DNA of 64,000 nucleotides, from the NCBI RefSeq assembly GCF_948472415.1, contig NZ_OX419519.1:7159001-7223000 (forward strand), given 5' to 3'. Source of the stretch: Kitasatospora fiedleri (GTDB lineage: Bacteria > Actinomycetota > Actinomycetes > Streptomycetales > Streptomycetaceae). A program made the translations under genes and the position numbers. The notes beneath the pieces are model-generated. The model was not told where the DNA came from. It worked only from the letters and a program-made list of their open reading frames with translations, and searched no databases. Below are positions 25,951 to 34,001 of this stretch, piece after piece; position 1 is the stretch's first letter, and each line of letters starts with the position of its first letter.

Positions 25951-27618
25951 TCAGCCCTTGCGGCGCAGGCGGAGGGTGGAATCGCGGTGCGGGCGGGCGT
26001 CCGGGTCGGTGACGGGGTGCCCGGGGTGGTCGTGCCGGGCGTGCTCCTCGGCGAGCTCGACGGTCCACTCGCCGGGGGCCGGCTGGAGCGCGGCGAGCAT
26101 CTCCTCGGGGGTCGGCAGGTGCAGGTCGGGGTGCGGGTTGTCGTGCCGGACGGGCGGTGCGGCGTGGCTGGTGATCAGCAGGGTGCCGCCGGGGGCGACG
26201 GCCGCGGCGGCCCGGCGCAGCACCCGGTCGCGCGGGAACTCGGCGGGGGAGTGCAGGAACTGCGCGGAGACCAGGTCGTACGCGCCGGACGGGAAGGCGT
26301 GCGCCAGGTCGACGCGCTGCCAGTCGATCCGGTCGGCGACGCCCGCGACGGCGGCCCGGGCGGCGGCCCGCTCCAGCGCGACCCGCGAGATGTCGACGGC
26401 GGTGACCCGCCAGCCCCGCTCGGCCAGCCAGATCGCGTCCCCGCCCTCGCCGCAGCCCAGGTCCAGCGCCCGACCGGGCTCCAGGCCGGTGGCCTGCACG
26501 GTCAGCGAGGCGTTCGGGCGCCCGCTCCAGACCTGCTCGCTCTCGCCGTACCGCTTCTCCCAGAACTCGACCGCGTCGACGGCGAGGCGGGTCTCCTCGG
26601 CGACCAGGTCGGCGTTGATCGCCGCGCCCGCCCGCAGCCCGTCCGCGGCGGCGATCGCGACCTGGGCGGCCGGGTCGGTCAGGTTGCCCGCCGCCCAGAC
26701 GCCGGGGACGCCGGTGGCGCCCGTCGGGTCGGTGGTGGCCAGCCGGGTGGCGAACCGGACGCCCCCGAAGTCCAGGTCGGTGACCGCCAGACCCAGCTCG
26801 GCCAGGAACGGCGCGGTCACGGTCATCTCGGTGCCGACGGCCAGCGCCGCGCAGTCGATCACGGTGCCGTCGGCCAGCCGGACCCCGGTCAGCTCGGCGG
26901 AGCCGTCCTCGGGCAGCAGCGCGACGACCTCGCCGGGCACCACGCGCACCCCGCGGGCGGCCAGCTCGCGCCGCTGCCGCTCGTCGAACGGCTGCCCGTC
27001 GGAGGCTCGCTCGCCGGACGGCCGCTCCTCGGACGGCTGCTCGCCGGACGGCGCGGCGGTGTGCGCGAGCAGGGTGACGTCGCCGCTCCACTGCCGCCAC
27101 AGCAGCGCCTGGTGGACGGCCACCGCCGGGTTGGTCGCCAGCACGGCGATCTTCCGGTCGCGGACCTCCCAGCCGTGGCAGTACGGGCAGTGCACCACCT
27201 GGCGCCCCCAGCGCTCGGCCAGGCCGGGCAGCTCGGGCAGCAGGTCGGTGGTGCCGGTGGTCAGCAGCAGGCGGCGGGCGTGCACGGCGGTGCCGTCCGA
27301 CAGCTCGGCGCGGAAGCTGCCGTCCTCCTCGCGGGCCACGGAGAGCACCTCGGCGTCGTGGAACTCGCCTCCGTACGAGGCGACTTCGGCCCGGCCAAGG
27401 GCGGTCAGCTCGGCCGGCGGCAGGCCCTCGCGGCCGAGCAGGCCGTGGATGCCCTCGGCCGGGGCGTTGCGCGGACGCCCCGCGTCGACGACCAGGACGG
27501 AGCGGCGGGCCCGGGCCAGGGTGAGGGCGCCGCTGAGTCCGGCGGCGCCGCCTCCGACGATCAGCACGTCGTGGTGGCGGGCGGGGCGGGGGTGCGGGTG
27601 CGGGTGCGTCGTGGTCAT
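25951..27618 (-). CDS. Fusion: thioredoxin-reductase-like FAD oxidoreductase + SAM methyltransferase
   Basis: 555 aa, two full enzymes in one chain. N-terminal half: FAD Rossmann GGGAAG at 22-27, disulfide C144-P-Y-C147, second nucleotide site and GVWAAGNLTDPAAQV, resembling flavin disulfide oxidoreductases of the GliT/HlmI kind that form or break disulfides in small molecules. C-terminal half from about 350: VEFWEKRYGESEQVWSGRPN then SAM motif DLGCGEGG (386-393) and DLVSAQFLHSP, similar to thiol or tellurite-type methyltransferases. Divergent from an XRE-cupin regulator 82 bp away. A redox-plus-methylation detoxification role is inference. Confidence 0.85.
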   Translation of the reverse strand: MTTTHPHPHPRPARHHDVLIVGGGAAGLSGALTLARARRSVLVVDAGRPRNAPAEGIHGLLGREGLPPAELTALGRAEVASYGGEFHDAEVLSVAREEDGSFRAELSDGTAVHARRLLLTTGTTDLLPELPGLAERWGRQVVHCPYCHGWEVRDRKIAVLATNPAVAVHQALLWRQWSGDVTLLAHTAAPSGEQPSEERPSGERASDGQPFDERQRRELAARGVRVVPGEVVALLPEDGSAELTGVRLADGTVIDCAALAVGTEMTVTAPFLAELGLAVTDLDFGGVRFATRLATTDPTGATGVPGVWAAGNLTDPAAQVAIAAADGLRAGAAINADLVAEETRLAVDAVEFWEKRYGESEQVWSGRPNASLTVQATGLEPGRALDLGCGEGGDAIWLAERGWRVTAVDISRVALERAAARAAVAGVADRIDWQRVDLAHAFPSGAYDLVSAQFLHSPAEFPRDRVLRRAAAAVAPGGTLLITSHAAPPVRHDNPHPDLHLPTPEEMLAALQPAPGEWTVELAEEHARHDHPGHPVTDPDARPHRDSTLRLRRKG

Positions 27619-27700
27619 GGCTCGATGGTGCGCCGCGTTCGCCGGATTGACAAACAATGTTGCTGAGGTGGCAAATGGAGGGGTGGAGAGGAGCACGGTG
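27619..27700. promoter_or_regulatory. Divergent promoter region of the fusion enzyme and XRE-cupin regulator
   Basis: 82 bp AT-rich island. A consensus-like TTGACA lies at 27647-27652 on the plus strand, and the nearby motif CAA-N6-TTG is a weak dyad. Likely holds both promoters and the regulator's own operator. Confidence 0.5.
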
Positions 27701-28312
27701 ATGGGCGAGGACTTCGAGGCGGTGCTGACCGGCGTCGGCCCCCGGCTGCGGGTGATCCGGCAGCAGCACGGCACCACCCTGGCGCAACTGAGCGAGCAGA
27801 CCGGCATCTCGGTCAGCACGCTGTCCCGGCTGGAGTCCGGCGGGCGGCGCCCGACCCTGGAACTGCTGCTGCCGCTGGCCCGCGCGCACGGCGTGGCCCT
27901 GGACGAACTGGTCGACGCGCCGCCCACCGGCGACCCCCGGGTGCGGCTGCGCCCGTTCGTCCGGCACGGCTGGACGTACCTGCCGCTGGCCCGCAGCCTC
28001 GGCGGCATGCAGGCGTACAAGATCGTCGTCCCGGTCGGCGACAGCCGGGAGAACTGCGAGCAGCGCACCCACGAGGGCCACGAGTGGCTGTACGTGCTCT
28101 CCGGGGAACTGCTGCTGAAACTGGGCGAGTACGAGGCGGTGCTGAAGGCGGGCGAGGCCGCGGAGTTCGACACCCGGACGCCGCACCTGTTCACCAACGC
28201 GGGGCGGGTGCCGGTGGAGTTCCTGAGCCTGTTCGGCCCGCAGGGGGAGCGGGTGCACGTGCGGGCCAGGACCGCCGAGCGGGCCGAGCGGGCCGGACGG
28301 GCGGCGGGCTGA
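27701..28312 (+). CDS. XRE-family regulator with C-terminal cupin domain
   Basis: 203 aa, ATG with gaggag upstream. HTH at about 15-70 (LRVIRQQHGTTLAQLSEQTGISVSTLSRLESG) and a cupin from about 105-185 with a small-molecule barrel (HEGHEWLYVLSGELLLKLGEYEAVLKAGEAAEFD). Such regulators sense a metabolite in the cupin pocket; the divergent oxidoreductase-methyltransferase is the probable target. Confidence 0.88.
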   Translation: MGEDFEAVLTGVGPRLRVIRQQHGTTLAQLSEQTGISVSTLSRLESGGRRPTLELLLPLARAHGVALDELVDAPPTGDPRVRLRPFVRHGWTYLPLARSLGGMQAYKIVVPVGDSRENCEQRTHEGHEWLYVLSGELLLKLGEYEAVLKAGEAAEFDTRTPHLFTNAGRVPVEFLSLFGPQGERVHVRARTAERAERAGRAAG

Positions 28313-28362
28313 CGGCGCGGCGCGGCCCGGCCCGGTGCGACAGGACGGGACGACGTGCGGGG

Positions 28363-28396
28363 GGACGCCGCGCCCGAGGGGGTGGGCGCGGCGTCC
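28363..28396. terminator. Bidirectional hairpin terminator
   Basis: 13 bp perfect stem (ggacgccgcgccc / gggcgcggcgtcc), 8 nt loop, between the convergent XRE-cupin gene and the secreted-protein gene. Confidence 0.75.
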
Positions 28397-28432
28397 GGAC
28401 CTGCGGTGAGGCGGTGGTGCGGTGCGGCGGGG

Positions 28433-29095
28433 TCAGTTGACGAAGACCGTGCCGCCCAGGGTGGTGTCGGTGACCGGGCCGTAGGCGGCCGAGAAGTTGA
28501 TGCTGGCGAAGCAGATGCTCGGGCCGGACAGCTTGGTGAACGGCTGGTTGGTCATGGTGATCTTCGGCGGGGTGTTGGTGGCGTTGCCGTTGAGCGCGCC
28601 GCCGGTCGAGGAGTAGGTGCACAGGGCGTTGCCGGCCAGGGTCTTGAGGTTGACGGCGGCCTGGATCGTCCCGGTCAGGCTGACCGGGAACCCGGCCGAG
28701 TCGGAGATGCTCAGGGTGTAGGGCAGGTTGCTCATGGTCAGGCTGTTCACGCCGGTGACGCCGGTGACGTTGGAGGTGCAGCCGGCGAAGGTCAGGGTGC
28801 CGACCGGGCCGGAGGCGGTGGCGGAGCCGGTGGCGAGCGGGTTGACGGCCACGCTGCCGCCGATGGTGGAGGTGGAGCACTTGACGCCGGTGGTGGTGCC
28901 CGGGTTGTACATGGTGGCGAAGGTGCCGCTGACCAGGTTCGCGGCCAGGGTGTCGCCGACCCCGACGGCCGTGCTGGTACCGGCGATGGTCAGCACCGGG
29001 GTGCTGCCCGCCGCGCCGGCCGGGACGGCGGGGAGGACGAGCAGGGCGCCGGCGGCGGTGAGGGCGGCGATGCCGGCGGAGAGGCGGTTGCGCAT
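28433..29095 (-). CDS. Secreted beta-rich protein of unknown function
   Basis: 220 aa, ATG with ggaagg. Sec signal peptide (positively charged MRNR, hydrophobic core, A-G-A/A cleavage near 29). Mature part is Thr/Ser/Gly-rich with four Cys, probably extracellular beta-sheet. Family not recognised. It lies directly downstream of a second secreted-protein gene and near the DUF6230/DUF6114 pair, which suggests a shared envelope or extracellular theme. Confidence 0.7.
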   Translation of the reverse strand: MRNRLSAGIAALTAAGALLVLPAVPAGAAGSTPVLTIAGTSTAVGVGDTLAANLVSGTFATMYNPGTTTGVKCSTSTIGGSVAVNPLATGSATASGPVGTLTFAGCTSNVTGVTGVNSLTMSNLPYTLSISDSAGFPVSLTGTIQAAVNLKTLAGNALCTYSSTGGALNGNATNTPPKITMTNQPFTKLSGPSICFASINFSAAYGPVTDTTLGGTVFVN

Positions 29096-29258
29096 GAGGG
29101 TTCCTTCCGGTGGGTGGGGCGGAGCGGACGGAGCTGCCCCGGCGCGGTCGCCGGAGCGCGTGCGGGCCCCGCGCTGGGGACGGGACGGGCACGGGTTCGT
29201 GGGGGACGGGTGACGGAACCGTTCAACTCCGTTGGGGGCGGAGCAGGATGACGGACAG

Positions 29259-30248
29259 TCAGTGCATGGCACTGCCGCTCAGCGCGGCGGTGAGGTCGGC
29301 GATGTCGGTGTCCAGGACGAAGGACGCGTTGGTCTGCTGGAAGCTCACCGCGTCCTTGCCGGGTGCGGCGGGCAGGCCCATCGTCCAGTTGATGATCTGG
29401 TTCAGCGAGCCGAGCAGGCCGCAGCCGTTGGCGCCGGGCACCGCGAAGGTGTTGTCGACCAGCGAGGCGTTGTTCTCCGAAATGACCAGCGCGTTGTGCC
29501 CGTTGGGGTCCGGGGTGTAGTCGAGGGTGCCCGGGTCGCCGGTCATCGGCGGGGTGGAGGCGGTCGCGCCGGTGGTGGGCTTGAGCAGCATCGGTGCGGA
29601 GTCCGAGCCGATGTAGCAGTGCGCGCCGAACAGCGCGTTGTACAGGTGCAGTTTGATCGGCAGCTGGAACACCGGGTACGGCTCGCCGGTCGCCAGCGGC
29701 GTGAACTTGGTGACGGGGCCAGCGAGTTCCACCTGGGCGAAGACGCTGGTGATGCCCGGGAGGAAGTTCTGGATGCCCGGGATGTTGATCTGCACCATGG
29801 GCGCGCTGAGCAGCGGCGCGCCGGTGGGCGGCACCACGGTGTACTGGTTGGCGCTGCTGCCGTCCGGGAACGACACCTCCGGCGCGGACTTGTCCCAGTA
29901 GAAGCCGAACTGCAGCGTGATCGGCGAGTTGAACGGCACCACGGTGCTGCCGAGGGTGAATTTCCCGGCGTTGGTCACCGACACCAGGCAGCCGACCTGG
30001 AGGTTCTCCGGGTTGTGCATGGCGGGCGCGGAGAGCGGACAGTTGCCCATGCCGGTGTACGGCGCGCCGGGCGCGGCCGCGGTGGCGGCGGAGGCCGGGG
30101 TGACACCGGCCAGCAGCGCGGCACCGGCCAGGGCGGCGGCGGACGGCAGTAGGCGGCGGCGCCGGCGGCGGGACGCGCCGGGGGCGGCTGTTGCCGTGGC
30201 GGTGGCTGTGGGGGCGGAGGCGGCGGGGGTGGGCGAGCTGGCGCGCAT
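29259..30248 (-). CDS. Secreted protein of unknown function
   Basis: 329 aa, ATG with caggag. A long basic n-region (six consecutive Arg) precedes a hydrophobic core and an A-S-A cleavage site, so export is likely. The mature chain has motifs such as FNSPITLQFGFYWDKSAPEVSF and VDNTFAVPGANGCGLLG and four Cys. No known domain. Upstream of and probably co-transcribed with the 220 aa secreted protein (163 bp gap). Confidence 0.7.
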   Translation of the reverse strand: MRASSPTPAASAPTATATATAAPGASRRRRRRLLPSAAALAGAALLAGVTPASAATAAAPGAPYTGMGNCPLSAPAMHNPENLQVGCLVSVTNAGKFTLGSTVVPFNSPITLQFGFYWDKSAPEVSFPDGSSANQYTVVPPTGAPLLSAPMVQINIPGIQNFLPGITSVFAQVELAGPVTKFTPLATGEPYPVFQLPIKLHLYNALFGAHCYIGSDSAPMLLKPTTGATASTPPMTGDPGTLDYTPDPNGHNALVISENNASLVDNTFAVPGANGCGLLGSLNQIINWTMGLPAAPGKDAVSFQQTNASFVLDTDIADLTAALSGSAMH

Positions 30249-30893
30249 GGCGGGGACTCCTGACGGCAGGGGGCAGGGCGTGGCGAGGCAAGGCGTGCCG
30301 GGGTGGGGCGTGCCGGGGTGAGGGGTGCCGGGTGGGGCGTGGCGGGGTGTGCCGGGCGTGCCGGAGCGTGACGGGGCGGGGACGGGCTGGGCTGGGGATC
30401 ACAGGGCGCTCGACGCCACGAGCGACCGGGCCGAGGGCGCACGACTGCCACCGTTGCGCCGGAGCGGTCCGCCGTACCGGGAGCGCGGCGCCTCCGTACG
30501 GGGAGTGCGCCGGGACCGGAGCGAGAACGACCCGGTGGGCACGGCTGTTACGCCGGGGTTACCGCCGGGTACCCGCCAAGTTCTAGGCGTCCTGCCGGGT
30601 CAACGTCAAGCAGAAGGGCGGAAGTTGGAAGGAAGGTGAGCGGAGTTCGCTTGTCACTGGTCTCCAACTGCCCCACCAATAACATGAGTTGACTGTAGTT
30701 CGGGAAATCCCGGACGGTGCGCGAAGTATTGACCCGCCATGTACCCCGGGGTAACTTCCAGTCAGCCCGCCGGTTATGAGAAAGATCGTCAACTTCACTG
30801 CCACGCACCACAGTTGGCGCATCGCACCCACCCACGCCAGGCCCTCACCGCCGCCGGGCTGCGCATCCCCCACCCGACCCTCAGGAGCCCTCC
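30249..30893. promoter_or_regulatory. 645 bp divergent intergenic region
   Basis: No supportable gene. The plus-strand half is noticeably AT-richer than its surroundings. It holds the promoter described separately at 30729-30757; the left half has GTGCCGGGGTGGGGC-like short repeats. Confidence 0.55.
30729..30757 (+). promoter_or_regulatory. Housekeeping-type promoter with embedded palindrome, upstream of DUF6230
   Basis: ttgacc at 30729-30734 and taactt at 30752-30757 with a 17 bp spacer fit a HrdB-type promoter. The spacer and -10 contain the perfect 12 bp palindrome TACCCCGGGGTA (30742-30753), well placed for repressor binding. The transcript would have a leader of about 130 nt before the DUF6230 start. 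Confidence 0.55.
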
Positions 30894-31522
30894 ATGGCAC
30901 CCTCCGCAGAACAATCCGCCGCCACCTCGACCGGGCGCGGCCGGGTCCGACTGCGCCGCGCCGCACTGATGGCGGTACCGGCCTGCGTCACCGCCGGCCT
31001 CCTGGTGACCCTGACCGCGCAGAACGTCCTGGCCACCCAGTTCGCCATCTCCGGCATGGCTTTCGAGGTCACCGCCGACAAGCTGGACGGCACCGGGTTC
31101 GAGCAGTTCGGCACCCTCGACAACATGATCGAGAACAGCCCCAACGCCGGCGACACCGGCGGCCAGCTGTTCCTGATCCAGACCGTGGTGAAGCAGGCGT
31201 CCCTGACCAAGCTCTGCCAGAGCGTCAACCTGGGCGGCATCAACCTGCTGATCACGGCCGGCGACAAGGGCACCCCGTCACCGCCGAGAACCTCACCACC
31301 GACTCCGACCTGATGAGCGGTGACGCCGAGTTCAAGAACCTCGAAGTCGGCCGTGACGCCAGCACCTTCGACAAGGGCGGCGTGGCCGGTCCGCCCGGAA
31401 TGTTCGGCCAGCAGGGCGACACCGTGGCCGTCGACCACTTCCGGCAGCAGAACTACGCCACCACCGCCGGCACCTTCCGTCTGCCCAACATGCACCTCAG
31501 CTTCAGCGGCGATGGCTGCTGA
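30894..31522 (+). pseudogene. DUF6230 secreted/envelope protein, frameshifted
   Basis: About 209 codons. N-terminal membrane segment (AALMAVPACVTAGLLVTLTA) then the DUF6230 pattern: QFAISGMAFEVTADKLDGTGFEQFG, LTKLCQSV, and after the break VTAENLTTD, FGQQGDTVAVDHFRQQNYATTAGTFRLPNMHLSF. The frame shifts by -1 at the CCCC run 31273-31276; adding one C restores G-T-P-V-T-A-E-N-L. DUF6230 proteins are found beside DUF6114 membrane proteins in streptomycetes; function unknown. Probably intact in the organism. Confidence 0.82.
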
Positions 31523-32068
31523 GCCCGGACCGGCACCGGACCGGGCGACCGACACCACGGCCGCCCGGCCCGCCGACACCGCCCCCGCCCCTGTTCCGGC
31601 CCCGGCCCATGCTTCCGCCGAAGCGGCCGCCACCCACGGCACGCCCCCACCGAGGCCGCCGCGGTGCCACCCGCCCCGCGCGGCTTCGCGGGCTGGCGCG
31701 GACGCCGCCCGTTCTGGGGCGGCCTGCTGATCGTGCTCGCCGGTGCCGAGATCCTGTTCACCGAGAAGGCCCCGATGCGCATGGTCATCCGCATCGGCAT
31801 GCTCGGTCTGGCCGGTTACGTCATCCCCACCCTCATGGTGCTCTGCGGACTGCTCCTCATCTTCCACCCCGTCCAACGGGTCTTCTACTCCGTGCTTGCC
31901 GTCCTCGCCACCCTCGGCAGTTGGATCACCTCCAACCTCGGCGGCTTCTTCATCGGCCTGCTGCTCGGCCTGATCGGCAGCAGCCTCGCCTTCGGTTGGC
32001 TCCCCGACCAGCCCCGGCGCCGCCGGGCGCTGCGCCGGGAAGCGAAACGCGAAGCCACCCCGGCCTGA
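31512..32068 (+). pseudogene. DUF6114 membrane protein, frameshifted
   Basis: ATG at 31512 overlaps the DUF6230 stop by 11 bp. A Pro/Ala-rich N-terminus of about 50 residues runs into a -1 break at the C run 31644-31648; restoring one C joins it to FAGWRGRRPFWGGLLIVLAGAEILF. The DUF6114 body follows: three or four helices ending GLLLGLIGSSLAFGWLPDQ. DUF6114 is a partner of DUF6230, and the overlap supports a complex. A GTG at 31664 would give an uninterrupted shorter form of 134 aa. Confidence 0.78.
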
Positions 32069-32111
32069 CCGGGGAGGCGCCCGGCGGAGGAGCGTGGCCA
32101 CCGTCGGGCGC

Positions 32112-32158
32112 CCCGGCCGCGGCCCCCGCACACCGAGCGGGCGGGGGCCGCGGCCGGG
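32112..32158 (+). terminator. Strong hairpin terminator after DUF6114
   Basis: 18 bp perfect stem (cccggccgcggcccccgc / gcgggggccgcggccggg), 11 nt loop, 44 bp after the stop codon. Confidence 0.85.
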
Positions 32159-32175
32159 CCTTTCCCGCGCACCGC

Positions 32176-32290
32176 CCGTGCCGGGCGCGCCGGGCGCGCC
32201 GGGCGCGCCGGGTGTCCGGGACGAGTGCCGGGCGTCCGGGACGCGCGTCGGGCGTCAGGGGGGCGTGCCGGGTGTCCGGGTACGTGCCGA
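32176..32290. repeat. Short degenerate direct repeats upstream of pxpB
   Basis: Three tandem copies of cgcgccggg followed by several copies of gtgccgggtgtccggg-like units. No coding sense. May reflect slippage in a non-coding spacer. Confidence 0.6.
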
Positions 32291-32330
32291 CGACAGCCCG
32301 CGGCTTGGTACCTTGGGCGACTGACGGCCG

Positions 32331-33011
32331 GTGAACAGGCGGAACAACGCGGCGGACGGGACGGGTGCGGTGCGGGTACTGCGGTGCGGCAGCGACGCCG
32401 TCCTGGTCGAGGCCGAGGACGCCGAACAGGTCCAGCGGCTGCACGCCGCCCTGCGCGACGCCCCGCCCACCGGCGTCGGCGAACTCGTCCCCGCCGCTCG
32501 CACCGTCCTGGTCCGCTACGACCCGGCCGCGACCGACTGGCAGCGCCTGCGCGCCGCCGTCACCGCGCTGCCGCTGCGCGACGCGCCACCGGCCGGGGCC
32601 GCCGGGGCCGTGCTGATCCCCGTCCGCTACGACGGCCCCGACCTGGCCGAAGTCGCCCGGCTGGCCGGCCTGACGGAGGAGCAGGTCGTCGAGCGCCACA
32701 CCGCCGGGCAGTACCGCGTCGCGTTCTGCGGCTTCGCCCCCGGCTTCGCGTACCTCACCGGCCTCGACCCGCGGCTGCGGGTGCCCCGTCGCGCCGAGCC
32801 CCGCACCCGCGTCCCCACCGGCGCGGTCGCCGTCGCCGACGAGTACACCGGCGTCTACCCCCGCACCTCGCCCGGCGGTTGGCAACTGCTCGGCACCACC
32901 GACCTCCCGCTCTGGGACACCGCCGCCGACCCGCCCACCCGGCTGCTCCCCGGCACCTCCGTGCGCTTCGTCGCGGTCGAGGGGACCGGGAACGAAGGGA
33001 ACCGCCCGTGA
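32331..33011 (+). CDS. pxpB: 5-oxoprolinase subunit PxpB (KipI-like)
   Basis: 226 aa from a GTG at 32331; an in-frame GTG at 32370 (V-R-V-L-R-C-G) fits the family start better but has only a weak ribosome site. Diagnostic blocks: VLVRYDP, IPVRYDGPDLAEVA, FCGFAPGFAYLTGL and PGGWQLLGTTDLPLW. With PxpA and PxpC this family hydrolyses 5-oxoproline to glutamate using ATP. Overlaps pxpC by 4 bp (GTGA). No pxpA (LamB/YcsF) is in the window. Confidence 0.88.
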   Translation: MNRRNNAADGTGAVRVLRCGSDAVLVEAEDAEQVQRLHAALRDAPPTGVGELVPAARTVLVRYDPAATDWQRLRAAVTALPLRDAPPAGAAGAVLIPVRYDGPDLAEVARLAGLTEEQVVERHTAGQYRVAFCGFAPGFAYLTGLDPRLRVPRRAEPRTRVPTGAVAVADEYTGVYPRTSPGGWQLLGTTDLPLWDTAADPPTRLLPGTSVRFVAVEGTGNEGNRP

Positions 33012-33905
33012 ACGGGGACGCCGGATCGGCGCAGGACGCCGACGGCGGCCGGGCCGGGCTGCTGCTGGTGGTGCGGGCCGGGTACGGGGCGACCGTGCAG
33101 GACCTGGGACGCCCCGGGCTGGCAGCGCTCGGGTGGGGCGGTCCGGAGCCGCCGACCGGGGCGCGCTGCGGCTCGCCAACCGGCTGGTCGGCAACCCCGA
33201 GGACGCGGCCGGGCTCGAAATGCCGCTGGGCGGCGTCGAGTTGGAGTTCGGCCGGACCGCCACCTGCGCCCTCGCCGGGGCCGACTGCCCGGCCTGGGCG
33301 GCCGACCGGCCGGTCGCCGGGAACACCCCGTTCACGGTGCCCGCCGGAGCCCGGCTGCGGCTAGGTACGCCCGGGCGCGGCCTGCGCGTCTACCTCGCCG
33401 TCCGCGGCGGGCTGGACGTCCCCGCCGTCCTCGGCTCCCGCTCCACCGACACCCTCGCGGGCCTCGGCCCCGCCCGCCTGACGGCCGGCCGGCTGCTGCC
33501 CGTCGGCACCGCCGCCACCGGCTGGCCCGCCGCCGAGCACGCCCCGCGCCGCGAACCGTCCGACCCCGTCCTGCTGCACGTGATCCCCGGGCCGCGCGAC
33601 GACTGGTTCACCGCCGCCGCGCTGCGCACCCTGTACGGCGAGCCGTACACCGTGACCGGCGACAGCGACCGGGTCGGCATGCGCCTGGACGGCCCGCGCT
33701 GGAACGGGCCCGGGGCGGTGAACTGCCCTCCGAGGGCATGGTGGCCGGCGCGCTGCAGGTGCCGCCGTCCGGGCGGCCCATCCTGTTCCTCGCCGACCAC
33801 CCCGTCACCGGCGGGTACCCGGTCATCGCGGTGGTCCGCCGCGCCGACCTCGACGCGGCCGGGCAGGCCCGCCCCGGCGACACGCTGCGCTTCCGCCCGG
33901 CCTGA
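33008..33905 (+). pseudogene. pxpC: 5-oxoprolinase subunit PxpC (KipA-like), two frameshifts
   Basis: GTG start overlapping the pxpB stop. Family blocks run through three frame segments: VRAGYGATVQDLGRPGLAALG; then ALRLANRLVGNPEDAAGLEM, LGTPGRGLRVYLAVRGGLDVP, VIPGPRDDWFT; then EGMVAGALQVPPSGRPILFLADHPVTGGYPVIAVV. Breaks are -1 at 33131-33133 (GGG, expected GGGG) and at 33720 (gcggtg|aactg, expected one more G). Total length about 299 codons, normal for PxpC. Two independent losses of one G in a conserved gene argue for sequencing error. Confidence 0.85.
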
Positions 33906-34001
33906 GCCCTCGGGCCCCGAGGCCGAGCTCCGGGTTCTGCGCCTTGTGCTCTGCGCCCTGGGCCCTATGCCCTGGGCTTCGCGGGGAGTGGGCCGGGCGG
34001 G

